Of a stretch of DNA of 64,000 nucleotides, positions 39,548 through 49,697 are shown in pieces. Source of the DNA: Prochlorococcus sp. AG-402-I23. Lineage in GTDB: Bacteria > Cyanobacteriota > Cyanobacteriia > PCC-6307 > Cyanobiaceae. Numbering within the stretch: position 1 is the first letter of the stretch; each line of letters begins with the position of its first letter. The notes under the pieces were generated by a model. It saw nothing but the letters and a program-made list of their open reading frames with translations, made no database searches and was not told the DNA's origin. A program made the translations under genes and the position numbers. The stretch spans positions 50,175 to 114,174 of the forward strand of contig QCIB01000003.1 of the NCBI GenBank assembly GCA_003216915.1. Direction: 5' to 3'.

Positions 39548-40423
39548 CTAAATTATTTTTTTTATTAATGGAAAATTAAGGGATTCTCTTTCATCTACCC
39601 ATGATGCTGCAACCTCTCTGGCTAATTTTCTAATCTTTTCAATATACTGTGCACGATCTGTAACCGAAATTACTCCTCTAGCATCAAGTAGATTAAATGT
39701 ATGACTACACTTCAGAACAAAATCAAGCGCAGGGTAAGTTAATTTCTTTTCTGTTAAAGAAATTGCCTCAGCTTGATAAATTTCAAATAATTTCCTGAGA
39801 TTGTCAGCACTAGATTCAGTAAAATTATAAGTGCATTGACTTTTTTCAAATTGAAGCCAAATATCGCTATATTTCAAATCTTTATTCCAATTTAAGTCCC
39901 AGATACTTTCTTTATCCTGCAAAAACATTGCAATCCTCTCTAATCCATAAGTGATTTCAATTGGGATTGGATTACAATCTATACCTCCGCATTGTTGGAA
40001 ATAAGTAAATTGAGTAACTTCCATTCCGTCCAACCAAACTTCCCAACCTACACCCCAAGCTCCAAGTGTTGGAGACTCCCAATTATCTTCTACAAATCTT
40101 ATGTCATGATTTCTAGGATTTATTCCAAGAGATTCTAGAGATGTCAAATATTTTTCCTGTATTCCTTCCGGTGAAGGTTTAATTATAACTTGATATTGAA
40201 AGTAATGTTGCGCCCTATTTGGGTTGTCGCCAAAACGTCCATCTGTAGGCCTTCTACATGGTTCTGCATATGCTACACTCCAAGGCTCTGGTCCAATAGC
40301 CCTTAAAAAAGTATGCGGATTCATTGTCCCAGCACCCTTTTCGGTATCATATGGCTGCATAATCAAACAACCTTCTTCTGACCAAAAATTATTTAAATTT
40401 TGAATTATATCCTGAAAAAACAT
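39548..40423 (-). CDS. glyQ: glycyl-tRNA synthetase alpha subunit
   Basis: [45 protein letters not shown]. Confidence 0.98.
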   Translation of the reverse strand: MFFQDIIQNLNNFWSEEGCLIMQPYDTEKGAGTMNPHTFLRAIGPEPWSVAYAEPCRRPTDGRFGDNPNRAQHYFQYQVIIKPSPEGIQEKYLTSLESLGINPRNHDIRFVEDNWESPTLGAWGVGWEVWLDGMEVTQFTYFQQCGGIDCNPIPIEITYGLERIAMFLQDKESIWDLNWNKDLKYSDIWLQFEKSQCTYNFTESSADNLRKLFEIYQAEAISLTEKKLTYPALDFVLKCSHTFNLLDARGVISVTDRAQYIEKIRKLAREVAASWVDERESLNFPLIKKII

Positions 40424-40577
40424 TTAATTAAAATAGTGGAAAAATTTAGATCAATGCCACTAGACATAATAACAAAGCTTTAAAGTAAAAAATATTTTAA
40501 ACTCCAAGTTCTCAAAAATATCATCCGATAAAAAGCTTTCATTAAAATTGATATTTGATAAAAAAATGAGGAATTAA

Positions 40578-40964
40578 TTATGTAAAAAAATCTAATGGCA
40601 ATGGTCCAAAAGTATTAGATTCTTTAGAACCTTCATCATACTGACATGTTATTAAAATTCCTTCTCCAAGACCATTTTCAGATCTGATAAAAACATTATT
40701 AGTTTTTTGATTAGCTTTTAAAAAAACACCTCCATCAGCATGAAGGGAACCTAGATTCCCAAATTTAATTGAGGAATATTTCTTAGAAATTGATTTCAAT
40801 GCTTCAATAGCTTTATTATCACTAGGTGCCATTATGCCTATTGTTATCCAATCTGCATTAAAAATATTTGTTTCTAGTTCCTCTAAAAGTTTTTTTTCTT
40901 GACTATTACTTAATTGAGGTGCAGTTCTAAGATTATTTAAATCAACTAATTTAGTGATTTTCAT
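40578..40964 (-). CDS. DUF1824-like hypothetical protein
   Basis: family-like layout recalled, not searched. Confidence 0.55.
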   Translation of the reverse strand: MKITKLVDLNNLRTAPQLSNSQEKKLLEELETNIFNADWITIGIMAPSDNKAIEALKSISKKYSSIKFGNLGSLHADGGVFLKANQKTNNVFIRSENGLGEGILITCQYDEGSKESNTFGPLPLDFFT

Positions 40965-40985
40965 TAGCTTTATATCTAAAAATTC

Positions 40986-41318
40986 TTAACCAAATGTTCT
41001 TCCATTCCAAGCCCACAATGAAGCTGGTACATCCTCAAAAGAAATGTAAATCCTATCTATTGGGATCCCCATTTTCTTATATACAAAATCTGATATTGGC
41101 TTTGCCATTTCTGAAGGATTTAGAGAACCTATTGATTTGATTTCTAAAAAGCAAGAAGGTGCCTCATCATCAAAATACATTTTGCAATTATCATCTATTT
41201 TCGCCATAATAAAACTTCTTGATTTGTTAGTTAAAGATGAAATAAGAATTGAAATTTCTTCGAGTAATTTATCTTTATCATTTACTTTTGCTGAAGTCGA
41301 AACATTAATATAAGGCAT
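40986..41318 (-). CDS. MIF/phenylpyruvate tautomerase-like protein
   Basis: MPYINVSTSA start, C-terminal RIYISFEDVPASLWAWNGRTFG. Confidence 0.85.
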   Translation of the reverse strand: MPYINVSTSAKVNDKDKLLEEISILISSLTNKSRSFIMAKIDDNCKMYFDDEAPSCFLEIKSIGSLNPSEMAKPISDFVYKKMGIPIDRIYISFEDVPASLWAWNGRTFG

Positions 41319-41320
41319 CT

Positions 41321-41491
41321 CTATGCAGCAAGATAATATTTCTTAGAATCATTTTCTAGATAAACAGTTTTATTTTTAAAATTTCTTTTTGCTGAAAGAT
41401 ATGCCATATCGTATGAACTTATTCCGTTTTTATAAGGATTGAAAAGAGTATTTTTAGACCTGTTTTTTTTGCTTCTCTTAAACTCAATCAT
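41321..41491 (-). CDS. small basic hypothetical protein (56 aa)
   Basis: MIEFKRSKKNRSKNTLFNPYKNGISSYDMAYLSAKRNFKNKTVYLENDSKKYYLAA*. Confidence 0.55.
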   Translation of the reverse strand: MIEFKRSKKNRSKNTLFNPYKNGISSYDMAYLSAKRNFKNKTVYLENDSKKYYLAA

Positions 41492-41637
41492 CATTATTAA
41501 ATCATTAATTTATAATTTAACTTTTTTTGAATAGATGTCTAGTTTTTTTGAAAATTTTTAATTTATTAAAAAAATCCCTATACACAATTAGAATTTCTTT
41601 TTACTAGATTTGAAATGTATAGTCTAGATTATTTGCT

Positions 41638-42276
41638 TTGGAAGTTTTAAATAAATATCAAAGGGAAAAACTCGATGAGAGTAATGATGAAGTATTTTAT
41701 TCTGATCCAAAATTTGTTTATCATCTAGATGCAAACTTCAGGCAAAATCTATCAGATTTATATGAAAGAGAAATTGATAATTATTCAACCGTCCTTGATT
41801 TAATGTCCAGTTGGGATAGTTATTTACCTAAAGATAAAAAATACAAAAAAGTTATTGGACATGGTTTAAACAAACAAGAACTTGAAAAAAACAAAATTTT
41901 TGATTCTTTTTGGATACAAAATTTTAATTTAAGTCAACAAATTCCTATAGATAAAGAAAGCGTTGATTATTGCTTAATGGTAGCCGCATGGCAATATTTA
42001 CAATATCCAGAGAATTTAACAAAAGAAATTGCAAGAATATTGAGTAAAAATGGCAAGATTATTATAGCTTTTTCAAACAGAGCATTTTGGCATAAGGCTC
42101 CTAACATATGGACTTCATCTACTGAAGAAGAGAGGGTCAAATATGTAAGAAAAGTATTAATCTCAAACGGATTTAATGAGCCAAAGATTATCAAAAAGTT
42201 TACTGAACCAACACTTAATATCTTTAATTTTTTAAATAAAGACCCATTTTATTGTTTAATAGCGACCAAAGAGTAA
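41638..42276 (+). CDS. SAM-dependent methyltransferase-like protein
   Basis: TVLDLMSSWDSYLP, DYCLMVAAWQYLQYPENLTKEIARILSKNGKIIIAFSN; TTG start. Confidence 0.75.
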   Translation: MEVLNKYQREKLDESNDEVFYSDPKFVYHLDANFRQNLSDLYEREIDNYSTVLDLMSSWDSYLPKDKKYKKVIGHGLNKQELEKNKIFDSFWIQNFNLSQQIPIDKESVDYCLMVAAWQYLQYPENLTKEIARILSKNGKIIIAFSNRAFWHKAPNIWTSSTEEERVKYVRKVLISNGFNEPKIIKKFTEPTLNIFNFLNKDPFYCLIATKE

Positions 42277-42385
42277 TTTTTTAATTGCACTGCGTTAAAA
42301 GACACTCTATGAAAAAGTTATCAACTATTTTTTCATAGCCATACTTTTAAATTTTTACTAATATTGGGTAGTTAAAATTTATCAT

Positions 42386-42631
42386 ATGGGTTCTAAAAGA
42401 GAAAAATATCCTGAAAAATGTCCTTGGGATCTTGGCCCTAATCAACATTTAGCAAAAGAAGAGAACTGGACTTTAAGATTAGGAGAAGCAAATGTATGCT
42501 TTAGCAAAAATAAATTAGATAATAATTATTTTCATGTAATTAGTAATGAAAATGAAGAGCAAATTTTAGCTTTTAGAGCGAGACTCTTATATCAAAAACT
42601 ACTTGATAAAGGGTTTAGATTGGTTGAATAA
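42386..42631 (+). CDS. hypothetical protein (81 aa)
   Basis: ORF. Confidence 0.6.
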   Translation: MGSKREKYPEKCPWDLGPNQHLAKEENWTLRLGEANVCFSKNKLDNNYFHVISNENEEQILAFRARLLYQKLLDKGFRLVE

Positions 42632-42636
42632 AAAAC

Positions 42637-43314
42637 CTAACTTAATAGGCATAGATCCTCGAAAACAAATTTTTGTGTTTCTTCTTGTTGATTTAGGTTT
42701 AAGTATTTTATTGTCCTAGATTTTAATATCCAATAATCGTCTTTGCCTATATTTAAAAATTCATCCTCGTATTCCAATTTTTGAGAATTAGTCTCAAGTG
42801 TATCTGGATCAATTTGTTGACTACTATATTTTTTACTAAGGGAACCTGTTCCTGTATCTAGAAATTCTTTTACATAAATTTCTATTATAGTTCCATGAAT
42901 TTTTCTGTAGACCATATTAATAGAGTTATTTTTAACTCTATATTTATCCCCTTGATTCTTACCTGAAACACTCATTTCAATCCCACTTTCAGAATTTTTA
43001 AGTAAATTAAAATTATTTTCTGAGTGCACTGATTCAAATTCTCTCTTTACCCTATGTATACACACTTCAAATAACTGAGAGGCAATACTTTTAACAACTT
43101 TCTCATCTTCTATATTTTGAATATTTGGTTTAAAGTCTTTACCTAAAACAAAGTCACCTTTATGAAGGTTATCATTAGTAAAAAAAATACATTTACCTTG
43201 GTAACCATTAAAATCATTCTTCCAGGTGTATCGATTTTCATAAGCCTTTTTGAAAATTTCCTTACAATTAATTTCTTGTAGATTATCCATTAATTTTTTG
43301 AGTACGTGAAACAA
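42637..43314 (-). CDS. hypothetical protein (possibly DUF3386 family)
   Basis: ORF; family guess from memory only. Confidence 0.5.
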   Translation of the reverse strand: MFHVLKKLMDNLQEINCKEIFKKAYENRYTWKNDFNGYQGKCIFFTNDNLHKGDFVLGKDFKPNIQNIEDEKVVKSIASQLFEVCIHRVKREFESVHSENNFNLLKNSESGIEMSVSGKNQGDKYRVKNNSINMVYRKIHGTIIEIYVKEFLDTGTGSLSKKYSSQQIDPDTLETNSQKLEYEDEFLNIGKDDYWILKSRTIKYLNLNQQEETQKFVFEDLCLLS

Positions 43315-43318
43315 TTCT

Positions 43319-43357
43319 ACAAAAAAAAACCTCCCTGTTAGAGGAGAGGTTTTTTAT
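43319..43357 (-). terminator. terminator of pcb gene
   Basis: AACCTC...GAGGTT hairpin with T-run on minus strand. Confidence 0.7.
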
Positions 43358-43366
43358 TTGGTTAAA

Positions 43367-44425
43367 CTAGTTTTGAGTAATTTTTGTATTTTCAATATTG
43401 TCAAAAGCTTGACCAATTTTCTTAAAGTCAAATCCCATTGCTCTAAGTGCGTGCCAAAGATGACCTTGTAAGAAAAAGAAACCCAAATAAAAATGAGTAT
43501 TAGCAAGCCAAGCTCTTGAACTATACGTTCCTGAACCTAAATCTACTGTATCAGTAAAATAAGGAGCGAATTCAAATTGAAGCTTTAAGGGTTCTCCATA
43601 TAGATCAACTGGATATATGGTTGTATTTGAAGCACACCAAAAAGCAGCAACAAAAGCCATATAAGAAACACCAACAACTGAGTATGACAAAATTGCCTCA
43701 GCGCCAAGTAATCCTTTCCCTTTAAATTCTGTATATTCACCAAATTGTTTAGTACAAATATGGAAAACACCTCCAATTATTTCTAGGAAAGCTAGGAAAG
43801 CATGTCCTCCCATAACGTCTTCAAGACTATCTATTTTTAAAAAATCAAATTGATGATTCCAGATAGCGGCAATATCTAAATTGTAAATAACTTGTCTTGT
43901 AGATCCTATTGCTGGGTCGTAAATTCCATGAATACGCGCCCACTCAACGAACATAATTGCTCCAAGCCCAAGAAAGATTAGATGATGACCAAGAATAAAA
44001 GTTAATTTATCTGGATCATCCCATTCGAAATCAAATTTTTGTGGCTTACTATTTTCTGGGTAGTCTCCAAGATCACCTGCAAATTTGTTGGAATGTAATA
44101 ATCCTCCAGCACCCAATACTGCTGAAAAAATTAGATGTAATGTGCAAATTACAACTATTCCATATGGTTCTGTAATAACACCATTTTCAACGCCCCCAAT
44201 TCCAATACCCGCAAGGTGAGGCAAAACAATTGCTTTCTGTGCACCCATTGGAATACTGGCGTCGTAACGGGCTAATTCAAATAATCCAAAAGCTCCTGCC
44301 CAGAACATCATTAGGCCTGCATGGGCAGCATGAGCAGCTATGAATTTACCTGAACGGCCAACAACACCAGAATTCCCTGCGTACCAGTCATAGGTGACAT
44401 CAGATTTTCCGTAAGTTTGTAACAC
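43367..44425 (-). CDS. pcb: chlorophyll a/b-binding light-harvesting protein Pcb (IsiA/CP43 family)
   Basis: MLQTYGKSDVTYDWYAGNSGVVGRSGKFIAAHAAHAGLMMFWAGAFGLFE. Confidence 0.97.
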   Translation of the reverse strand: MLQTYGKSDVTYDWYAGNSGVVGRSGKFIAAHAAHAGLMMFWAGAFGLFELARYDASIPMGAQKAIVLPHLAGIGIGGVENGVITEPYGIVVICTLHLIFSAVLGAGGLLHSNKFAGDLGDYPENSKPQKFDFEWDDPDKLTFILGHHLIFLGLGAIMFVEWARIHGIYDPAIGSTRQVIYNLDIAAIWNHQFDFLKIDSLEDVMGGHAFLAFLEIIGGVFHICTKQFGEYTEFKGKGLLGAEAILSYSVVGVSYMAFVAAFWCASNTTIYPVDLYGEPLKLQFEFAPYFTDTVDLGSGTYSSRAWLANTHFYLGFFFLQGHLWHALRAMGFDFKKIGQAFDNIENTKITQN

Positions 44426-44568
44426 TTGATTTAAGTAAACAGCAAATTGAGCATATTGCTTATCGCTATTTTTTTTACATGTTCTTTACAGATTTAATTA
44501 CTTATGTAAAAAAAACATATTATGAAAGAACAAATGTTACAAACTAGGGAAGTAATATCTGAGAGAGC

Positions 44569-45093
44569 TTACGCCAATGAAGGGATTTCACCCTTAAGCT
44601 GAGAAGCCCATGTTTCAAGACGCGAATCGGTCAAATCAGATTCACTATCTTCATCAAGAGGTAATCCACAAAAGCTTTCTCCCATAACACTTTTAGACTC
44701 ATCAAATGTATAAGAAGATTTATCTACGTACCCGACCATTTCGGCGCCTGCTTTTGTGAAGTAGCTATGAAGTTCTTCCATTGCATCACAATAGTTTTCT
44801 GTATATGTAGAAGAATCTCCTAAACCAAAAATTGCAACTTTTTTTCCTGATAAACTTAGTTCACCAATATCCTCTAGGATGGAATCCCATGCAGTTCCAG
44901 ATCTTTCTTCATCGGCACCAGTATTCCAAGTAGGTATCCCGCAGATAATTCCATCAAGACCTTCAAATTCTGAAAGATCATCTACATCAGATACATCTTT
45001 AGGTGCTTCTGCTGAAGAGATAAAGTTGTGAAGACGATCAGCTACGTCTTCAGTTTTTCCGGTTGTAGTTGCGTAATAAATTCCTACAGTCAT
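44569..45093 (-). CDS. isiB: flavodoxin
   Basis: VGIYYATTTGKTEDVADRL; GIPTWNTGADEERSGTAWD; FGLGDSSTYTENYCDAMEEL. Confidence 0.96.
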   Translation of the reverse strand: MTVGIYYATTTGKTEDVADRLHNFISSAEAPKDVSDVDDLSEFEGLDGIICGIPTWNTGADEERSGTAWDSILEDIGELSLSGKKVAIFGLGDSSTYTENYCDAMEELHSYFTKAGAEMVGYVDKSSYTFDESKSVMGESFCGLPLDEDSESDLTDSRLETWASQLKGEIPSLA

Positions 45094-45233
45094 AACTTCA
45101 AAATGTTTACATTAGAATAATAAAATCTAAAAACGTTAAATTAATTTCTTTAAAAACTTTTTCATGTAAAATTTTATACTAATCAAGGTAAGAAAAATTT
45201 TTTGAGAATAATTTATAAAAAATTCAAACCATC

Positions 45234-45968
45234 GTGACTGACAAATTTCAAAATGATTTAAACAGTCTTATTGAAGAATTCAACTTTAATGGACATAAAA
45301 AATTCAAATTAATTGTTTTATTTGGTTTATTGGGAGATTTTGATAGCTTTGAATATGCAATAAATTTGAAAAGTTGTATCGATAAAAATCTAGATAAAAA
45401 TTTAGATATTTTTGCAATTGCTATTGGGAACCAAAATGGGAAAGAAAAATTCTGTAAATTTACTGGCTTTCACAAAGAAAATTTAATAGTTGTTTCTGAT
45501 AATCAAATTCATAATAATCTAAAAGTCTCAAGAGGATTAGATATTGGTTTAGGAGGTTGGATTAATATGCTTTTGATGTTATCAGGGATAAATTCTTTTA
45601 AAACAATTAAAGAAGTTATTAGAGGTTATACCGGCGACCGAAAAGCAGAGCAAATCTATTCAGAATTTGACAAAATTGATATTTTAAAATTTTTAAAATT
45701 TTCAGGTAACTCTTTTAAAAAGGTTTTCGGGGATGGTTATTTGAGACCATTTGAATTAGCAACATTTAGATTAAATAATATGAATGAAATAATTAAAAAT
45801 TGGAATGATTATATTCTTAACGAAGAATACCTTCCGCAAAGAGGGGCTTCTTTTTTATTGAATAATAAAAATCAAATTATTTATAAATTTTTGTCAAACG
45901 ATGTGCTGGGATATTCATCAAACATGAGAGATCCCTTAGGATTTTTGACTGATTTAATTAAAGAATAG
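45234..45968 (+). CDS. AhpC/TSA (peroxiredoxin-like) family protein
   Basis: LFGLLGDFDSFEYA, FCKFTGF, LRPFELATFRLNNMNEI; GTG start. Confidence 0.7.
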   Translation: MTDKFQNDLNSLIEEFNFNGHKKFKLIVLFGLLGDFDSFEYAINLKSCIDKNLDKNLDIFAIAIGNQNGKEKFCKFTGFHKENLIVVSDNQIHNNLKVSRGLDIGLGGWINMLLMLSGINSFKTIKEVIRGYTGDRKAEQIYSEFDKIDILKFLKFSGNSFKKVFGDGYLRPFELATFRLNNMNEIIKNWNDYILNEEYLPQRGASFLLNNKNQIIYKFLSNDVLGYSSNMRDPLGFLTDLIKE

Positions 45969-45985
45969 TTTTTAAAATAATTTTT

Positions 45986-46243
45986 ATGAATGTAGATATA
46001 TTTGGATATTTTGCAGCGATTTTAACAACAGCAGCATTTCTACCTCAATTGATAAAAACTTTAAAAACAAAAAAGGCAGATGATGTTTCTTTGACAACAT
46101 TAATAATGTTTATTATCGGTGTTTTCTCTTGGATTATTTACGGTTATAAAATTTCTTCTACACCAATATTAATTGCAAATTTAATTACCCTGATCTTAAA
46201 TTTATTGATATTAATCTCTAAAATATATTTTTCAAAAAAATAA
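45986..46243 (+). CDS. SemiSWEET/PQ-loop family transporter
   Basis: GYFAAILTTAAFLPQLIKTLKTKKADDVSL. Confidence 0.85.
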   Translation: MNVDIFGYFAAILTTAAFLPQLIKTLKTKKADDVSLTTLIMFIIGVFSWIIYGYKISSTPILIANLITLILNLLILISKIYFSKK

Positions 46244-46328
46244 AATGAGTAAAATTCTTTTTAAAAGAGATACACTTTAGATTTATTACTTAAATCTTGA
46301 TTAAGATAAAACAAAAAATTTACTGATC

Positions 46329-46553
46329 TTGAAAACTTCAAAATGCTGGGTTTGGTTTAAAGGAAGCCTTAATAATGGTGGATATTGGAAAGAAGGTTTT
46401 ACATGTACTTTTGATGAGAACCCAGGAGTTTTAATAGAAAGTCCTGCTTACGTAACTTGTCGGGTTCCTACATGGAGAGTTTTAACTAAAGAACCAGAAA
46501 ATTTATATAAATCTCCTCTAATTCCTGACAAAGCAATCTGGAAAATAATTTAA
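46329..46553 (+). CDS. hypothetical protein (74 aa)
   Basis: ORF; TTG start. Confidence 0.5.
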   Translation: MKTSKCWVWFKGSLNNGGYWKEGFTCTFDENPGVLIESPAYVTCRVPTWRVLTKEPENLYKSPLIPDKAIWKII

Positions 46554-46757
46554 ATTCTTAATTAATGAAAAAAACTTATTGACTGCACTATGGCGAGTTA
46601 ATATTGCTTTAATAAATATTTAATTAATACTATCTACTCTCTTTTTATAAATATTGTCCCTTTTTTAATCTTTGGTTTTCTTCTGGGGAAAAAGAATCCA
46701 AAGATTTCAAAATATATAGCAAGACCTCTAATAAGATTTGGCATTCCTTTAAGTGTA

Positions 46758-47552
46758 ATGGGTCTCTTATTAAAGGAAGGTATAGATATAAACCTAATTA
46801 AAAGTGCATTTTTAGCATTCTCTATAATTGGATTTTTAATAACTCTAATAAATATAATCCCAATATTTAAGAAGAGGCTTCCAAATTACACATTGCAGCT
46901 AGCAGGCCTAATAGGTAATACATCATTTCTTGGAATACCAATTGCGCTAGCTCTTCTACCTTCAACAATTATAAATTTCACTATTGGATTTGATTTAGGA
47001 ACAACACTTTTTGCTTGGATATTTGGACCTTTTTTACTTCAAGAAAAATCCAACAGCAATAACATCCCAAAAATCAAAGGACTATTAAATGCATTGATAA
47101 ATAGCCCCGCATCAAGAGGGATTATTGGTGTACTTCTAACATATCTTTTTCAAATAGATGAAATTTTAGGCAATTATCTTTGGATTCCTGCAAGAATAGT
47201 TATTGCTTTGGCAATAATAATTGTGGGAACAAGACTTGGAATAATCACAAATCAAAATGATAGGATTTTGGATCTAAATGAAGAAATTAAATTTTCAATT
47301 TTAATAAAGTTATTTATTCTTCCCTTTATTATTTTTTTAGTATGCAAATTCTTAAATTTTAACTTCTATCAATCATCTGCCGTAATTCTTCAAGCCGCAA
47401 CCCCAACGGCAATATCCACAATATTAATGGCAGAGGCTTATGGTGTGAAACAAAAAATAGCTTCAGAAATTCTTTTTACTACAACCTTAATTTCAATAAT
47501 TACAATTCCTCTATTAAAAATATTTATGAATTTATTTGTTCAAACAACTTGA
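46758..47552 (+). CDS. AEC (auxin efflux carrier) family transporter; coding similarity probably extends upstream
   Basis: multi-TM; GNTSFLGIPIALALLP, ATPTAISTILMAEAYG. Confidence 0.8.
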   Translation: MGLLLKEGIDINLIKSAFLAFSIIGFLITLINIIPIFKKRLPNYTLQLAGLIGNTSFLGIPIALALLPSTIINFTIGFDLGTTLFAWIFGPFLLQEKSNSNNIPKIKGLLNALINSPASRGIIGVLLTYLFQIDEILGNYLWIPARIVIALAIIIVGTRLGIITNQNDRILDLNEEIKFSILIKLFILPFIIFLVCKFLNFNFYQSSAVILQAATPTAISTILMAEAYGVKQKIASEILFTTTLISIITIPLLKIFMNLFVQTT

Positions 47553-47637
47553 ATGAAATTCTATTTCTGTACGCATGAATAATGAATATTGTAAAGATTA
47601 TATAATGATAACTAAATAATGTCTTAAGATTTAGGGT

Positions 47638-47889
47638 ATGAAGTCAGCAAACCCTGAAAATGAATATATCCCTTTAGATCTAAGGATTTCTGTGAGGAGA
47701 GATACTCTAAGACTTATTTCAGAGATGGCTCAAGATATGGGAATAAGCATTAATGAAGTTTTTAGTTTTTTAGCCGAAGATTCTGTCATCGATCTCGAAT
47801 TAATGGAAGATTTAAATAAAATAGATATCCCAAGTAAGTGCAGCATTGATGATTTAAAAAATGCTCTTCTTAAAAAAAGACTTTGTTAA
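47638..47889 (+). CDS. small hypothetical protein, possible ribbon-helix-helix-like
   Basis: LRISVRRDTLRLISEMAQDMGISINEVFSFLAED. Confidence 0.5.
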   Translation: MKSANPENEYIPLDLRISVRRDTLRLISEMAQDMGISINEVFSFLAEDSVIDLELMEDLNKIDIPSKCSIDDLKNALLKKRLC

Positions 47890-49691
47890 AATTTTTCAAC
47901 TTTCCTATTTTCCCAGTCAGATTTATAACCACTTTTAACTAAAAATCTCGAATACTTATTTAAATCAATTTTTTGAATTCGCCATAAATTATAAATCCCA
48001 AATTTGCCCAATTTTTGATGATTAATTTTTGACCATTGCTGTCGGCGGGTAGAGTATTCATCTATCACGACCAATAAAGATTTGTATTCATAATCGGGTT
48101 GATCCTCATAATTCTCTCTCCTATCAGTCTTTAGCCTTTCTGAAAGATTAATTAATCCCTCTTCAGTGCTTGGTTCATAATAAACTATTTGTCTCGAATA
48201 ATAATGTAATGAAGGTTTTCTTATCCCGATCATTGCTAAAGTTTCTCTTCCCTCGCGAATATCTATAATTAATTTTGAGATATCCCTTAAAGGTAATTGC
48301 CTTGAAGTATCTGCTAATTTTCTTATTGGCGACATCAAATAAGATTGTCCAATTAAAAGTAAAATTTGGAGATAAAGAAGAATATTTCTAGATTTTAAAG
48401 AAAATAAGATTATTGCAAGAAGGGTAAATGAAGAGAAGAACAATTTAGCTTTGAAAATAATCCCAGAGCTTATAAGTTCGGATGCAAGATTAGGCATTTC
48501 GGGATCATTAATTGAACCCAGCCAAATATTCGAAAAAAAGAATGCTATTGAGAAACCAAACAAAATTAAAATATTAAAAATCCAGAAATATAAATAACTT
48601 TTGTTTATATTTTTTAAGCTTATAAAGCTATTACTTGTTAATAATGCCGCCGCTGGAATTGCTGGCAACCAATAGCTAGGTAGTTTCGTTGCAGAAAGGC
48701 TAAAGAAGATTAAAACTGACGTTAACCAACATAGAGAATATGTATAAAGGGTTTCAGTGACATTGCAACTTTCTTTTGAACTTTTAAAGAAATCCTTAAA
48801 GGTTTTAAATATCCCATGATATAAAAAAGGAGTGAATGGTAATGAAGCCAATATCATTATGTAAAGAAAAAACCAGAGTGGTTCTGCATGATTATTTACA
48901 ACTGAGGTATATCTTTGAAAATTATGGTAACCAAAAAAATTATCCCAAAAAGGCTTTCCCTCTTTTAGAAGTTCTAATATGTACCATGGAACACTTATTA
49001 ATGTTGTTATTAAGAAACCTTTCTTAGGGTTTATCTTACTGAGCAACGTTTTCCAATTCCTCTGACAAAACAAGAAAGACGTAATAGTAAATAATGCCAA
49101 AACAAATGCAACAGGTCCTTTAACTAAAATCGCAAAACCTAAAAATACCCAAGCTGAAATGCATTGATCATTATTTTCACTTGCCATTCTTCTCCAAAAC
49201 AAAAGCAGGCTAATCCCTAAGGTTCCAGTTAAAAGGGCATCACTCACGGCCGTTCTACTCCAAATAATTATTAATGGAGATAGAGCAAAGCCTAATGATG
49301 CAACTATTGGAGTGAGGAATTGCCTATCACTCTTCTGTGGCCAACAAAACAACGTATCTCCAATCATCAGCATTAAAAATAATGAGGCCAAAGCTGAAGG
49401 GAGTCTTGCTGAGAGAGTCCCGAAACTATCCCAAATCTCGTTTCTCGGTAATGAGTAAAAAAACCCCATTAGCCAATATATCAATGGCGGCTTATCAAAA
49501 CGGAATATTCCATTGACTTTTGGAGTTAACCAATCACCAGATTCACTCATTGCTCTTGCTGCAGCGGCAAACAAGGGGGGGGTTTCATCCACCAATCCTG
49601 TAGTGCCTAAATCAAGGATAAATATAATGATCCCACAAACTAAAACTATCAATAAGGTTATAAGCCTTTTATTTGAGTTAAGAAGAATCAT
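47886..49691 (-). CDS. ArnT/PMT-like glycosyltransferase
   Basis: LVDETPPLFAAAARAMSESGDWLTPKVNGIFRFDKPPLIYWLMG. Confidence 0.9.
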   Translation of the reverse strand: MILLNSNKRLITLLIVLVCGIIIFILDLGTTGLVDETPPLFAAAARAMSESGDWLTPKVNGIFRFDKPPLIYWLMGFFYSLPRNEIWDSFGTLSARLPSALASLFLMLMIGDTLFCWPQKSDRQFLTPIVASLGFALSPLIIIWSRTAVSDALLTGTLGISLLLFWRRMASENNDQCISAWVFLGFAILVKGPVAFVLALFTITSFLFCQRNWKTLLSKINPKKGFLITTLISVPWYILELLKEGKPFWDNFFGYHNFQRYTSVVNNHAEPLWFFLYIMILASLPFTPFLYHGIFKTFKDFFKSSKESCNVTETLYTYSLCWLTSVLIFFSLSATKLPSYWLPAIPAAALLTSNSFISLKNINKSYLYFWIFNILILFGFSIAFFFSNIWLGSINDPEMPNLASELISSGIIFKAKLFFSSFTLLAIILFSLKSRNILLYLQILLLIGQSYLMSPIRKLADTSRQLPLRDISKLIIDIREGRETLAMIGIRKPSLHYYSRQIVYYEPSTEEGLINLSERLKTDRRENYEDQPDYEYKSLLVVIDEYSTRRQQWSKINHQKLGKFGIYNLWRIQKIDLNKYSRFLVKSGYKSDWENRKVEKF

Positions 49692-49697
49692 TTAATA

